Below, piece by piece: positions 43,291-51,866 of a DNA stretch of 64,000 nt. The translations under genes and the position numbers were made by a program. Under the pieces are notes generated by a model. That model was not told the origin of the DNA. It did not search any database and saw only the letters and a list, made by a program, of their open reading frames with translations. The stretch's first letter is position 1. Every line of letters begins with the position of its first letter. Source of the DNA: MED-G105 sp038522945 (GTDB lineage Bacteria; Pseudomonadota; Alphaproteobacteria; Caulobacterales; Parvularculaceae); assembly GCA_038522945.1 (NCBI GenBank), contig JBCBJV010000001.1:434001-498000 (forward strand). The letters are read 5' to 3'.

Positions 43291-44682
43291 ATGCAGAAGA
43301 AACACCCCTCGAAACTGAAACGCCGAGTGCTCGCTGCACTGGCCGCCACAACAGCCTTGGGCGTCACAGGCGGCGCGGTTGCCTTTTGCGGCTTTTACGT
43401 CGCCAAAGCGGATACCAAGCTGTTCAACAAAGCCTCCAAAGTGGTGATGATGCGCGATGAAGATCGCACAGTTATCACCATGGCCAATGACTATCAGGGT
43501 GAGCTAAAAGAGTTCGCGATTGTCATCCCGGTCCCGGTGGTTTTGGAGGAAGGCCAGATCCATGTAACGGAAAACGCCATCATCGACCATCTGGACGCCT
43601 ACACCGCCCCGCGCCTCGTGGAGTATTTCGACGAAGACCCATGCCAGCGCGTGGTATACGAACGAATGGTGCAATCGACGGCTGTTGATGAAGCTGCATC
43701 GCCAAGTTTACGCAGAGATAAATCCCTCGGCGTCACCATTGAAGCGGAATACACTGTCGGCGAGTACGACATCCAGATCCTCTCCGCTGACCAGTCCGAC
43801 GGGCTGGCCACCTGGCTCACCGAAAACGGCTACAAGATCCCTGAGGGTGCCGAGGCGACGCTCGGCAGCTATATTAAGCAGGGTACGAAGTTCTTTGTGG
43901 CCAAGGTAAACTTGGAAGAGCAAGCCAAAACGGGCCTGAAATATCTGCGGCCCCTTCAAGTTGCCTTTGAAAGCCCGAAGTTCATGTTGCCGATCCGGCT
44001 TGGCACGGTGAACGCCGACGGCAAGCAGGAACTCTTCGTCTTTGCCCTCACCCGCACCGGCCGCGTTGAGACCACAAACTATCGCACCGTGAAGCTACCG
44101 ACAGATATGGACGTGCCGCTGTTTGTGAAAGGTGAGTTTGGCGACTTCTACAAGTCGATGTTTGACACACAGGTCCAGAAGGAAAACGAGCGCGCTGTCT
44201 TTCTGGAGTATGCATGGGACATGAATTGGTGTGATCCGTGTGCGGCGGACCCACTATCCCCTGAGGAACTCCGCGAGCTTGGCGTCTACTGGATCGACGG
44301 CGGGCCGACGCCTCAGCCACGCCGCTCCATGCCGCAGCCCCAGGCGCGCGATGTCTTCGTCACGCGGCTCCACGTCTCCTATGACGCCGAGCACTTTCCG
44401 GAAGACTTAATGTTCAAAGAAACCGGCGACCGGTCCAACTTTCAGGGGCGCTATGTGATGCGTCACCCCTGGCAGGGCGACAGCACCTGTAAGGCGGCAG
44501 ATGACTATCGCGCCGGGCTGCCAAAGCGATTTGAAAGCGAGGCGCAAACGCTCGCCAATCTGACCGGCTGGGAAATCGATGACATCCGTACCAAGATGGA
44601 TGACGGCGGGCAGTCTTTTACTCCGCCAAAGAAAGTCCCTTGGTGGAAACGCCTTTGGGGCAATGACAAGGAAGACGGTTGA
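43291..44682 (+). CDS. DUF2330 secreted protein
   Basis: The 463-residue protein has a signal peptide (LAALAATTALGVTGGAVA) followed by FCGFYVAKADTKLFNKAS and VITMANDYQGELKEFAIVIP, characteristic of DUF2330. Cysteines occur in DPCQRVVYE and NWCDPCAADPL. The family often sits beside RnfD-like membrane proteins, as here (28-bp gap), so the two may form one membrane/periplasmic unit. GGAGAA precedes the ATG. Confidence 0.9.
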   Translation: MQKKHPSKLKRRVLAALAATTALGVTGGAVAFCGFYVAKADTKLFNKASKVVMMRDEDRTVITMANDYQGELKEFAIVIPVPVVLEEGQIHVTENAIIDHLDAYTAPRLVEYFDEDPCQRVVYERMVQSTAVDEAASPSLRRDKSLGVTIEAEYTVGEYDIQILSADQSDGLATWLTENGYKIPEGAEATLGSYIKQGTKFFVAKVNLEEQAKTGLKYLRPLQVAFESPKFMLPIRLGTVNADGKQELFVFALTRTGRVETTNYRTVKLPTDMDVPLFVKGEFGDFYKSMFDTQVQKENERAVFLEYAWDMNWCDPCAADPLSPEELRELGVYWIDGGPTPQPRRSMPQPQARDVFVTRLHVSYDAEHFPEDLMFKETGDRSNFQGRYVMRHPWQGDSTCKAADDYRAGLPKRFESEAQTLANLTGWEIDDIRTKMDDGGQSFTPPKKVPWWKRLWGNDKEDG

Positions 44683-44713
44683 GCCGGTAGAGGCAAAAAA
44701 TCAGCTCTGAGTT

Positions 44714-44745
44714 GGCGCGGCCTTTTGGTCGCGCCTTTTTAATTT
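44714..44745 (+). terminator. Rho-independent terminator after DUF2330
   Basis: GGCGCGGCC (44714-44722) pairs with GGTCGCGCC (44727-44735) across a TTTT loop, followed by TTTTTAATTTT. It separates the DUF2330 gene from the TonB receptor. Confidence 0.9.
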
Positions 44746-44806
44746 TACTGACATCAAAGCGTCACCTAGCGGTGTTACGCCGCCCCTGAAATCTTCAGGG
44801 GTAATC

Positions 44807-47185
44807 ATGAAACGGACACTTTTGCTGGGCGCGTCGTTGACCGTCCTAACGACACCATTCGCGCTCGCGCAAAACATTGCCGACAACGAAACGGGCGATG
44901 AAATCGTCGTCGTTGCCCAGAAGCGGGAGCAAAACATCAAGGATGTGCCGCTCTCGATCACGGCATTCGGTCAGCAGGACCTTGATGATGTGGGCATCCA
45001 GCAGTTCGATGATCTGGCAGACTTTGTGCCTGGCCTGGAAGTTCAAGAACAGTCGGCCAACAACCCTGGCTTTGTGATCCGCGGGATTACCTCAGACTCA
45101 GGCGACGCCACCATTGAACCGCGCGTCGCAGTCTTTCAGGACGGTGTGCCGATTAGCCGGTCGCGCGGGAGCTTCGTTGAACTCTTCGACACAAATGTCG
45201 AAGTCGTACGTGGACCACAGCCAACGCTTTTCGGTCGCTCCGCGCTCATCGGGGCGGTCAGCATCAACTCAGTTCGCCCGAAACTCGGCGAGGCAGAGGG
45301 CTATGTTCGTCTTGGGACAGGCAATCTTGATTTTCTTTTCACCGAGGGTGCTCTCAACATTCCGCTCGGCGACGACGCGGCTCTGCGGGTCGCTGGACGT
45401 TACAAGCAGCGGGACGGATACACTGAGAACCTTATTGGCGATGATTTGAACGGCTTTGAACTGGGCGCGTTTCGCGGATCGCTGCGCGTTGAACCGAGCG
45501 AACGCCTTAGCCTTGATCTGATCTACAACTATCAGAACGACAGTAATCCGGGTACATCGTTCAAGTCGGGCACGTTCCTGCCAGTCTCGGACACGGGCGA
45601 AATTGGCGTCCTCAATCCTTCAGAACCAGCGGCGCTCAACGCCTTTGGTGGCATCGAAGGCGGCCGCGATTTGGGCCTGGAACGCGAAGTTCACTCGCTG
45701 ACCCTTCTTGCGGACTTTGAAATCAACGACACGTTCACGATTTCATCGGTGACGAATTACCGCGAATTCGACAGCTCTGAAGTTTTCGATCCCGACGGCT
45801 TCAACCTGCCGCTTTTTGCCTTTGCCGAAAACGCCGTGGGCGATCAATTCTTCCAGGAACTGCGTCTTGGTTTTGAAGGCGCGTCCGGGTTTTCCGGCTT
45901 TGTCGGGGCCTCTTTCTTCACCGAAGATGGCAGCCAGAATGTGCCGCTCTTCTATGATGAGACAGTGGCTCAGGCGCTTCTTGGTGGCTTTCTATTCACC
46001 TCATCCGTTCCAACGGCCGATGGCCTGATCCCGCCGCCGCTCGCAGCTCTGCCATCGGTGCTTTTGAACCCCGCAACCGGCGCGCCCGTGCTCCTGAACC
46101 CGGCCGATCCGACGTCGGTCGTGCCTCTCGGCACGTTCTCTGAAGAGTTCACAAACTTTGGCGAAAACGATGCTGTCGATATCTTCGCTGATGTCTCTTA
46201 TCAGCTCACTGATCGCCTGGAGTTCACCGCTGGTGTTCGCTACACCCGTGACGATAAAACATCCGGCTACGCAGCAGACTCCGACGGCGTTTCGACGCTG
46301 ACCGGTGCTGGCGTTTTTGTCGGCGCGAACGTCTTTAACAACAACCAACGCGTGGAAGTGTCCGACACGTTTGACGGCTTTACGTATCGTTTCGCCCTCG
46401 CCTACGCATTGACAGACGATATTAATCTGTTTGCCAACTATGGCCGCGGTCGCCGCCCGGAAGTCCTTGCCTATGCAGCGAATGTCGCTCAACCAAACAT
46501 TCTGGCCGAAAACTTCACCACGGTCGACGCAGAAACGACCGATGCGTTCGAACTCGGCGCCCGCGGCAGCACGCTGGACGGTCGCCTGAACTTCGATGTC
46601 ACCGGCTATTACTACGACTACACCAACTTCCAGACGACAGTTCTGAACGATGTTGGCACGCCAGTGCCGGTGAACGGCGGCAACGCATCTGGCTTCGGTT
46701 TTGAATTCCAAAACGACTTCCGCGTTACCGAATGGGCCATGCTGTTCGCGAACTATGCCTACAATGGCGTGGAGTTTGACGACGAAGACGGCGACGGCAA
46801 CCGGCAGGTTCGCGCCGGCAATCGCTTCCGTCTGTCACCGGAACATGCCTTCACGGTTGGCGGTGTCTTAAGCGCCGAAACGCCCGTCGGCAGTGTCCGC
46901 CTGACGCCGCTCTACAGCTACAAGTCGAAGACATTCTTTGACGATGACAATGACACAACCGACGCGATCCAGGATGAGTTCCAGGATGGCTACGGTGTTG
47001 TCGATCTGCGCTTCGTTATGGAGCCGAACTTCATGGAAGGCTTGGCGATCGAGCTATTCGTTGAGAACCTCGCCAACAAAGAGTTCATTATTGACGCAGG
47101 CAATACCGGCGATGCCTTTGGCATCCCGACCTTTATCGCAGGCCCGCCACGCCTTTACGGCGGCTATGTCCGCCTGGCGTTCTAA
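44807..47185 (+). CDS. TonB-dependent outer-membrane receptor
   Basis: The 792-residue protein has a signal peptide (LLLGASLTVLTTPFALAQ) and a TonB-box-like EIVVVAQKREQNIKDVPLSI. The plug domain (VPGLEVQEQSANNPGFVIRG) is followed by a long beta-barrel ending in an aromatic residue (GGYVRLAF). It resembles the carbohydrate/fatty-compound receptors abundant in alphaproteobacteria rather than a clear siderophore type, but the ligand cannot be read. No ExbB/TonB genes are near. Confidence 0.93.
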   Translation: MKRTLLLGASLTVLTTPFALAQNIADNETGDEIVVVAQKREQNIKDVPLSITAFGQQDLDDVGIQQFDDLADFVPGLEVQEQSANNPGFVIRGITSDSGDATIEPRVAVFQDGVPISRSRGSFVELFDTNVEVVRGPQPTLFGRSALIGAVSINSVRPKLGEAEGYVRLGTGNLDFLFTEGALNIPLGDDAALRVAGRYKQRDGYTENLIGDDLNGFELGAFRGSLRVEPSERLSLDLIYNYQNDSNPGTSFKSGTFLPVSDTGEIGVLNPSEPAALNAFGGIEGGRDLGLEREVHSLTLLADFEINDTFTISSVTNYREFDSSEVFDPDGFNLPLFAFAENAVGDQFFQELRLGFEGASGFSGFVGASFFTEDGSQNVPLFYDETVAQALLGGFLFTSSVPTADGLIPPPLAALPSVLLNPATGAPVLLNPADPTSVVPLGTFSEEFTNFGENDAVDIFADVSYQLTDRLEFTAGVRYTRDDKTSGYAADSDGVSTLTGAGVFVGANVFNNNQRVEVSDTFDGFTYRFALAYALTDDINLFANYGRGRRPEVLAYAANVAQPNILAENFTTVDAETTDAFELGARGSTLDGRLNFDVTGYYYDYTNFQTTVLNDVGTPVPVNGGNASGFGFEFQNDFRVTEWAMLFANYAYNGVEFDDEDGDGNRQVRAGNRFRLSPEHAFTVGGVLSAETPVGSVRLTPLYSYKSKTFFDDDNDTTDAIQDEFQDGYGVVDLRFVMEPNFMEGLAIELFVENLANKEFIIDAGNTGDAFGIPTFIAGPPRLYGGYVRLAF

Positions 47186-47230
47186 TCTCGGCGATCTAGT
47201 CGCTGGTCAGGCTGTCCTACTTGCTTTGAT

Positions 47231-47251
47231 CGATTTGCCGAATGCAAATCG
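47231..47251. terminator. Hairpin between convergent TonB receptor and PhyH genes
   Basis: CGATTTGC (47231-47238) and GCAAATCG (47244-47251) form a perfect 8-bp stem with a 5-base loop, extendable by two pairs. There is no T run, so it is at most a weak bidirectional terminator or an RNA end-protecting stem. Confidence 0.4.
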
Positions 47252-47252
47252 G

Positions 47253-47939
47253 TCAGAGAGCTTGTGCCCACGACAGGGGTCGGGGCAGTTGGCCTTCTGC
47301 GCCGTAATCGACTCTCAGTGCACGAATGTCATGGACTAAATCCCGGTTCACACAGGACCTATGGAGCGTCAACGCATTGGCGATCAACACATCGCCCGCT
47401 TTTGCCGCGCATCGCTCGATCGGTAGCTTGGCGGCGGCCCTCTCAGCGTCAATCGCGTCCACGCGGCCAAGCCTGTGACTACCAAGCGCGATCTCCATGC
47501 AACCATCGTCTCTGGAAACATCGCTCAAGTGAAGTCGCGCAAAGAGCATTTGGTCAAATAACCCAATCGGTGGTTCCACATGTTGGACACCTGCCTTCAC
47601 CGACCAGTTGCGAAACCCCGTAACATCACACTTGTTTCGAACAGCGATCACACGATCCTGATGCCATCCGAGCGACCAATTTCGCTGGGCCGATTTCCTG
47701 AACTCGACCAGGCGAACCGCGCGCGGCGACGGCATGACGTTACCAATCGCTGTGCCGAGCCTGCTATTGTGTCCAATGAACGGGCCAAGAGTAGACCCGT
47801 CGGCTAAGCGCCCGCCTTCGGGGCAGATTTGCGCGAGCCCCTCGACGATCGAGGCAAGTTCATTTTCCGAAAAAAAGCCGCGCATCCAATGGCGACCAAG
47901 TGCAGTCAGTTCTTCGATGGCGTCGTCAGAAAAATGCAT
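47253..47939 (-). CDS. Phytanoyl-CoA dioxygenase (PhyH) family protein
   Basis: The 228-residue protein has LGWHQDRVIAV (iron-binding HxD), ARLHLSDVSRDDGCMEIALG, GSHRLGRVD and NALTLHRSCVNRDLVHD with the distal histidine. IRALRVDY holds the likely 2-oxoglutarate arginine. These fit the Fe(II)/2-oxoglutarate PhyH superfamily. The substrate is unknown. It is divergent from pgsA. Confidence 0.87.
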   Translation of the reverse strand: MHFSDDAIEELTALGRHWMRGFFSENELASIVEGLAQICPEGGRLADGSTLGPFIGHNSRLGTAIGNVMPSPRAVRLVEFRKSAQRNWSLGWHQDRVIAVRNKCDVTGFRNWSVKAGVQHVEPPIGLFDQMLFARLHLSDVSRDDGCMEIALGSHRLGRVDAIDAERAAAKLPIERCAAKAGDVLIANALTLHRSCVNRDLVHDIRALRVDYGAEGQLPRPLSWAQAL

Positions 47940-47952
47940 AATCGATCAAAAC

Positions 47953-47980
47953 CTAGCCCCACCGTCCCAAACTGGGCTAG
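47953..47980. promoter_or_regulatory. Inverted repeat CTAGCCC-N14-GGGCTAG upstream of pgsA
   Basis: A perfect 7-bp inverted repeat lies between the divergent PhyH and pgsA genes, ending 10 bases before the pgsA ATG. It could be an operator or an mRNA hairpin near the ribosome binding site. The role is not established. Confidence 0.45.
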
Positions 47981-47990
47981 ACGGGCGCCC

Positions 47991-48554
47991 ATGGCAAATT
48001 TCCTGACCATCGGGCGTATTCTCCTTATTATTCCTTTTGTGCTGGCGTTCACGACGAACGCGTCCTGGAACCTCAAAGCTGCCTTCGTCATTTTTGCAAT
48101 CGCCTCGCTGACAGACCTTGCAGATGGCTGGGTCGCGCGCACGCGAGGTGAGGTTTCTGTCTTGGGGGCGGCCCTTGATCCGCTGGCAGACAAACTCCTG
48201 GCCGTCGCAGCCCTTGTCCTGCTTATGCGCAACGGTGTGATTCGCGACGCTTCGGTCCTGGCGGCGCTAATCATTATTCTGCGCGAGCTACTCGTTTCCG
48301 GCCTACGGGAGGCAGTCGCCCTCGCCGGGGGAAAGCTGAAAGTCACCGGCCTTGCCAAATGGAAAACCGCGGTCCAGCTGATCGCCATTGGGCTGCTTCT
48401 GGCGGCCGCCCCGACCGGGTTCATTGGCCTCAGTGCCCTCGATTGGGGCCTTGCTGCGCTTTGGGTCGCGGCCCTCCTTACCTTCTGGACCGGCGCGGAC
48501 TATGCTGTGAAATCGTACCGTTTCCTGCGGGCCCAACCCGCGCCAAAGGACTGA
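47991..48554 (+). CDS. pgsA: CDP-diacylglycerol--glycerol-3-phosphate 3-phosphatidyltransferase
   Basis: The 187-residue membrane protein begins MANFLTIGRILLIIPFVLAF and holds the CDP-alcohol phosphotransferase motif in LADGWVARTRGEVSVLGAAL then DPLADK (DGxxAR...G...D...D). It makes phosphatidylglycerol phosphate. The ATG at 47991 fits the family N-terminus; longer in-frame codons overlap the PhyH gene. It is followed at once by a two-component system. Confidence 0.93.
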   Translation: MANFLTIGRILLIIPFVLAFTTNASWNLKAAFVIFAIASLTDLADGWVARTRGEVSVLGAALDPLADKLLAVAALVLLMRNGVIRDASVLAALIIILRELLVSGLREAVALAGGKLKVTGLAKWKTAVQLIAIGLLLAAAPTGFIGLSALDWGLAALWVAALLTFWTGADYAVKSYRFLRAQPAPKD

Positions 48555-48563
48555 CGCCTGCCC

Positions 48564-49256
48564 ATGACTGGAGCCATAAAAGAAAAAGCGGCCCACATTC
48601 TTGTCGTCGACGACGACGAACGCATTGCCAAACTGATCAAGCGCTATCTTACCGAAAATGGATTTCGCGCCTCGGTGGCATCGAATGGTAACGAGGCCCG
48701 AGACCTATTGGGGGCAGTTGAATTCGACCTCCTGATCCTCGATGTGATGATGCCGGGATTGAACGGGTTTGACCTAACCGAGCGCATCCGCGCAGCGTCG
48801 AATGTCCCGATCCTGCTCCTAACAGCGCGGGGCTTGCCGGAAGACCGGATCGAAGGCTTTGAGCGGGGGGCGGATGATTACCTCTCCAAACCGTTTGAGC
48901 CCAGGGAGATGCTCCTGCGCGTGGAGGCGCTCTTGCGGCGCACGCGCTCCCATGCGGTCTCTCGGGAGCAGCTGACTTTCGGCGATTGCACCTTTTCACC
49001 GGGCCGCGGCGAGTTGCGGCGGGACGGTGATCTGGTGAGGCTGACCGCGGGCGAGCTTGCGCTCCTACGCGCCCTTTCTGCCAAGCCGGGCGAACCTATT
49101 TCTCGAACCGCTTTAGCGGAACAGACCTCGACTGCCATGGAACGGTCGATCGACGTTCAAGTTACCCGTTTGCGCAAAAAGATTGAGGATGATCCGCGTA
49201 CGCCTATTTATTTACAGACGGTGCGCGGCGTCGGTTACGCCCTGATCCCGGACTAG
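48564..49256 (+). CDS. OmpR-family response regulator
   Basis: The 230-residue regulator has a receiver (ILVVDDDERIAKLIKRYL, phospho-site Asp60 in LLILDVMMPGLNGFD, KPFEPREML). The winged-helix output domain reads RLTAGELALLRALSA, then RSIDVQVTRLRKKIEDDP and QTVRGVGYALIPD. The receiver is like PetR/OmpR regulators of alphaproteobacteria. It is paired with the next gene, 12 bp away. Confidence 0.95.
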   Translation: MTGAIKEKAAHILVVDDDERIAKLIKRYLTENGFRASVASNGNEARDLLGAVEFDLLILDVMMPGLNGFDLTERIRAASNVPILLLTARGLPEDRIEGFERGADDYLSKPFEPREMLLRVEALLRRTRSHAVSREQLTFGDCTFSPGRGELRRDGDLVRLTAGELALLRALSAKPGEPISRTALAEQTSTAMERSIDVQVTRLRKKIEDDPRTPIYLQTVRGVGYALIPD

Positions 49257-49268
49257 ACGGCCTTCAAT

Positions 49269-50576
49269 ATGCTCCGCCGTTTTCTACCAAAAAGCCTTTA
49301 TGCGCGCGTTGTGTTGATCGTCATATTGCCGATCTTCCTGATGCAGTCGTTTATAACCTATATCTTTTTCGCTCGGCACTGGGATTTCGTCACCGCGAAC
49401 CTCTCGCGCACAACCGCTGGCCAGATTGGTCTGATTACAGATCTTTATGTTGCCTCATCGGATGAGGAAAGCGAGGCGCTTTTTTCAAGGACGTCTGATC
49501 TTCTGGACCTGTCGATCCGGCATGAACCTGGCCAAATACCAGAAGCCAATCAGCTTTCCCCTTATAACCTCTACAACCCCGTCTTTGAAGCGCGCTTGCG
49601 AAGCCGTCTGGAGAGAGACTATTGGCTCAACACCCAGACCCAGAATGATATGGTGGAAGTCCGTGTACAACTGGAGGACGGGTTTCTCACCTTTCTGATC
49701 CCGGAAGATCGGGTCTTTGCCACGTCGGGTCCGATCTTTCTGGCTTGGCTCGTGGGTACATCGATCCTGTTGGGGTGGATTGCAACCGTTTTCCTGCGCA
49801 ATCAGGTCCGTTCAATCCTGAAGCTCGCCAGTGCCGCAGAAGCCTTCGGGCGAGGCCGCGATGACCCTGGCTTTCGGCCAACAGGGGCTACGGAAGTCCG
49901 GCGTGCGGGCCGTGCGTTCATTGCCATGCGTGAACGGATCAACCGCCACCTCGACCAGCGCACCACGATGCTCGCCGGCGTTAGCCATGATCTGCGCACA
50001 CCCTTGACACGCATGAAGCTAACCCTCGCCTTCACCCCGGATGAGCAGGACATTGAGGCCATGCGCAGCGACGTGGCAGAAATGGAACGCATGGTTGAGG
50101 CCTATCTGGAGTTCGCCAGCGATGTAGCAACGACTGGTGATCCGGAGATGTTCGATCTGGCAGCGCTCACCCAGGAGATCGTTGAGAAAGCGGACCCTCA
50201 GCAAGCCCGTGTTGTGTTTACGCCGGGCACAGATGAACTCATCATTGAAGCACGACTGAACGGGATCCGGCGAGCCGTAACGAACCTGGTTGGGAACGGT
50301 CTGAAATACGCCACCAAAGTATGGGTGAGTACCCGGCGGGCCGGCACCCATGTGGAGATCATTGTCGAAGACGATGGCCCGGGAATTAGCCCCGAGCACT
50401 ATGAAGAGGCCTTCAAGCCCTTTCATCGCCTCGATGAGGCACGCACCCCGCAAGCTTCCGGTGTTGGTCTGGGACTTTCGGTCGTTCGCGATGTGGCGCG
50501 CCGCCATGGCGGGGAGATCGTGTTATCGCGATCAAATCACGGAGGACTACGCGCCGCTTTGCGCATTCCTGTTTAG
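49269..50576 (+). CDS. Sensor histidine kinase (EnvZ-like)
   Basis: The 435-residue kinase has two membrane segments (VVLIVILPIFLMQSFITYIFF near residue 14, split here; and IFLAWLVGTSILLGWIATVF near 156) flanking a ~115-residue periplasmic domain. HAMP, HisKA with His240 (AGVSHDLRTPLTRMKL) and HATPase (LVGNGLKYA, VEDDGPGIS, GVGLGLSVV) follow. This is EnvZ architecture, cognate to the adjacent OmpR-type regulator. The signal is unknown. Confidence 0.95.
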   Translation: MLRRFLPKSLYARVVLIVILPIFLMQSFITYIFFARHWDFVTANLSRTTAGQIGLITDLYVASSDEESEALFSRTSDLLDLSIRHEPGQIPEANQLSPYNLYNPVFEARLRSRLERDYWLNTQTQNDMVEVRVQLEDGFLTFLIPEDRVFATSGPIFLAWLVGTSILLGWIATVFLRNQVRSILKLASAAEAFGRGRDDPGFRPTGATEVRRAGRAFIAMRERINRHLDQRTTMLAGVSHDLRTPLTRMKLTLAFTPDEQDIEAMRSDVAEMERMVEAYLEFASDVATTGDPEMFDLAALTQEIVEKADPQQARVVFTPGTDELIIEARLNGIRRAVTNLVGNGLKYATKVWVSTRRAGTHVEIIVEDDGPGISPEHYEEAFKPFHRLDEARTPQASGVGLGLSVVRDVARRHGGEIVLSRSNHGGLRAALRIPV

Positions 50577-50583
50577 GTTCCGA

Positions 50584-51075
50584 CTACAGACAATTATCCG
50601 CCCACCGCCGGACCGTTTCATGGTGTTGACGCCAATCATCCCATGCTGACCTGGCCCAAGCGCGCACTTTCTCTTGATGGGCTTGCGTCCCTGCGAACGG
50701 CACCACATCGCCAACCGTTATCGTGAACACTTCTGGCGGCGTCAGCACCTCAAGGGTGGATTTATGCACCGCAAACTTCTCCATGGCAGCACGCGCTCTG
50801 TCCCCAATAACGCCGTGCTCAAGGGCCACATAGAGCCGCGCCAAATGAAGGCCCACCGATTGAATAGCTTGCCGGCTGTCATCGCCTGGATGTTGGACTG
50901 CATAGGCATCAACGCTAAGGCGATGCACGTCCATGAGCACGGCATTAGAATATTCTGCGGCGAGAATTTCTCCGTACGCCCCCCAACAGGCTGGCGACGA
51001 ACTCATGTATCGGTGGGTTGGCCCTTCGACCTCGTCGAGGACCACGCCGCAACCGGGACATGCCGTTTCCGTCAC
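50584..51075 (-). CDS. DUF5946 protein
   Basis: The 163-residue protein (GTG start) begins TETACPGCGVVLDEVEGP with a CxxC pair and has HRYMSSSPACWGAYGEILA and VDAYAVQHPGDDSRQAIQSV, as in DUF5946. The function is unknown. The start overlaps the upstream stop (GTGA). It is the last gene of the ferric-reductase operon. Confidence 0.85.
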   Translation of the reverse strand: MTETACPGCGVVLDEVEGPTHRYMSSSPACWGAYGEILAAEYSNAVLMDVHRLSVDAYAVQHPGDDSRQAIQSVGLHLARLYVALEHGVIGDRARAAMEKFAVHKSTLEVLTPPEVFTITVGDVVPFAGTQAHQEKVRAWARSAWDDWRQHHETVRRWADNCL

Positions 51076-51866
51076 AGCAACTTGTAGGCGGACGGGTCAG
51101 CGCGGAAATGGAGAATATCGCCAACACGAACAACTTCCCCTTTTGCTGAAACGGGCTCAGCTACAAGCGGAAGAATTTCTTCCTTAAGCGGACCACCATT
51201 GGCATCGGTCATCAACAGAACCGATTCCCGGCCATCTTTCGTCCGGGCCCAGAATGATGGCGGAATGCCACCGCGAATACACAAAGATGCGCATGCTTTA
51301 TGGGTCTTGCTGCGGGCTGGTTTCATCACGCCGAAAAAGCACTTGGTGTCCATGATCGTGCCGCGAAGGTCCATAGTCCCGAGCCATTCCTGGTCTGGCT
51401 CAACCAAAGCTGATGCGGGGGGATCGATGACCTGTAGCCAATCATAGTGCGTTAGCGGAACTTCCAAAGCCTGTCTTGAACCGCGTTCGATCAGGACACC
51501 TGAAGCGCGCACCCACATGTCTTCCTGCTCAGCAAGCTTTAAAGAACTCGTGCATTTTCCCTCAGCGATCACCAGAACCGTGTCGACACCGCCTGGGCGG
51601 CTCGCGTCAGGAACGAAGATCATGGGATAGGGATTCAGCGACAAAAGGCCTTCAATCTCATGAGTGGCATTGGTGAGCCATGCGCCGGCGCCCGGGTCGG
51701 GCAAGCTCGAGGATACACCCCAAGCCGCGGCGGTCGTGAGGCCAAGGGATAGAGGCAATGCACCTATTAGGAACCTTCGATCAATGCCCGGCGCCTTTGC
51801 CCAACCGATAAAGAATTCATCTTCACCGGGATTGTCTTGATAAGCACCGCTTTCCAGTTTCTTCAT
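51072..51866 (-). CDS. Membrane-anchored protein of unknown function
   Basis: The 264-residue protein has one membrane segment (FLIGALPLSLGLTTAAAWGV, near residue 32) and a periplasmic-looking domain. That domain holds GTIMDTKCFFGVMKPARSKT and HKACASLCIRGGIPPSF, with three conserved-looking Cys and a His. I know no named family. It is coupled (ATGA overlap) to the ferric reductase-Rieske gene, so it may be its partner in an electron-transfer complex. Confidence 0.75.
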   Translation of the reverse strand: MKKLESGAYQDNPGEDEFFIGWAKAPGIDRRFLIGALPLSLGLTTAAAWGVSSSLPDPGAGAWLTNATHEIEGLLSLNPYPMIFVPDASRPGGVDTVLVIAEGKCTSSLKLAEQEDMWVRASGVLIERGSRQALEVPLTHYDWLQVIDPPASALVEPDQEWLGTMDLRGTIMDTKCFFGVMKPARSKTHKACASLCIRGGIPPSFWARTKDGRESVLLMTDANGGPLKEEILPLVAEPVSAKGEVVRVGDILHFRADPSAYKLL

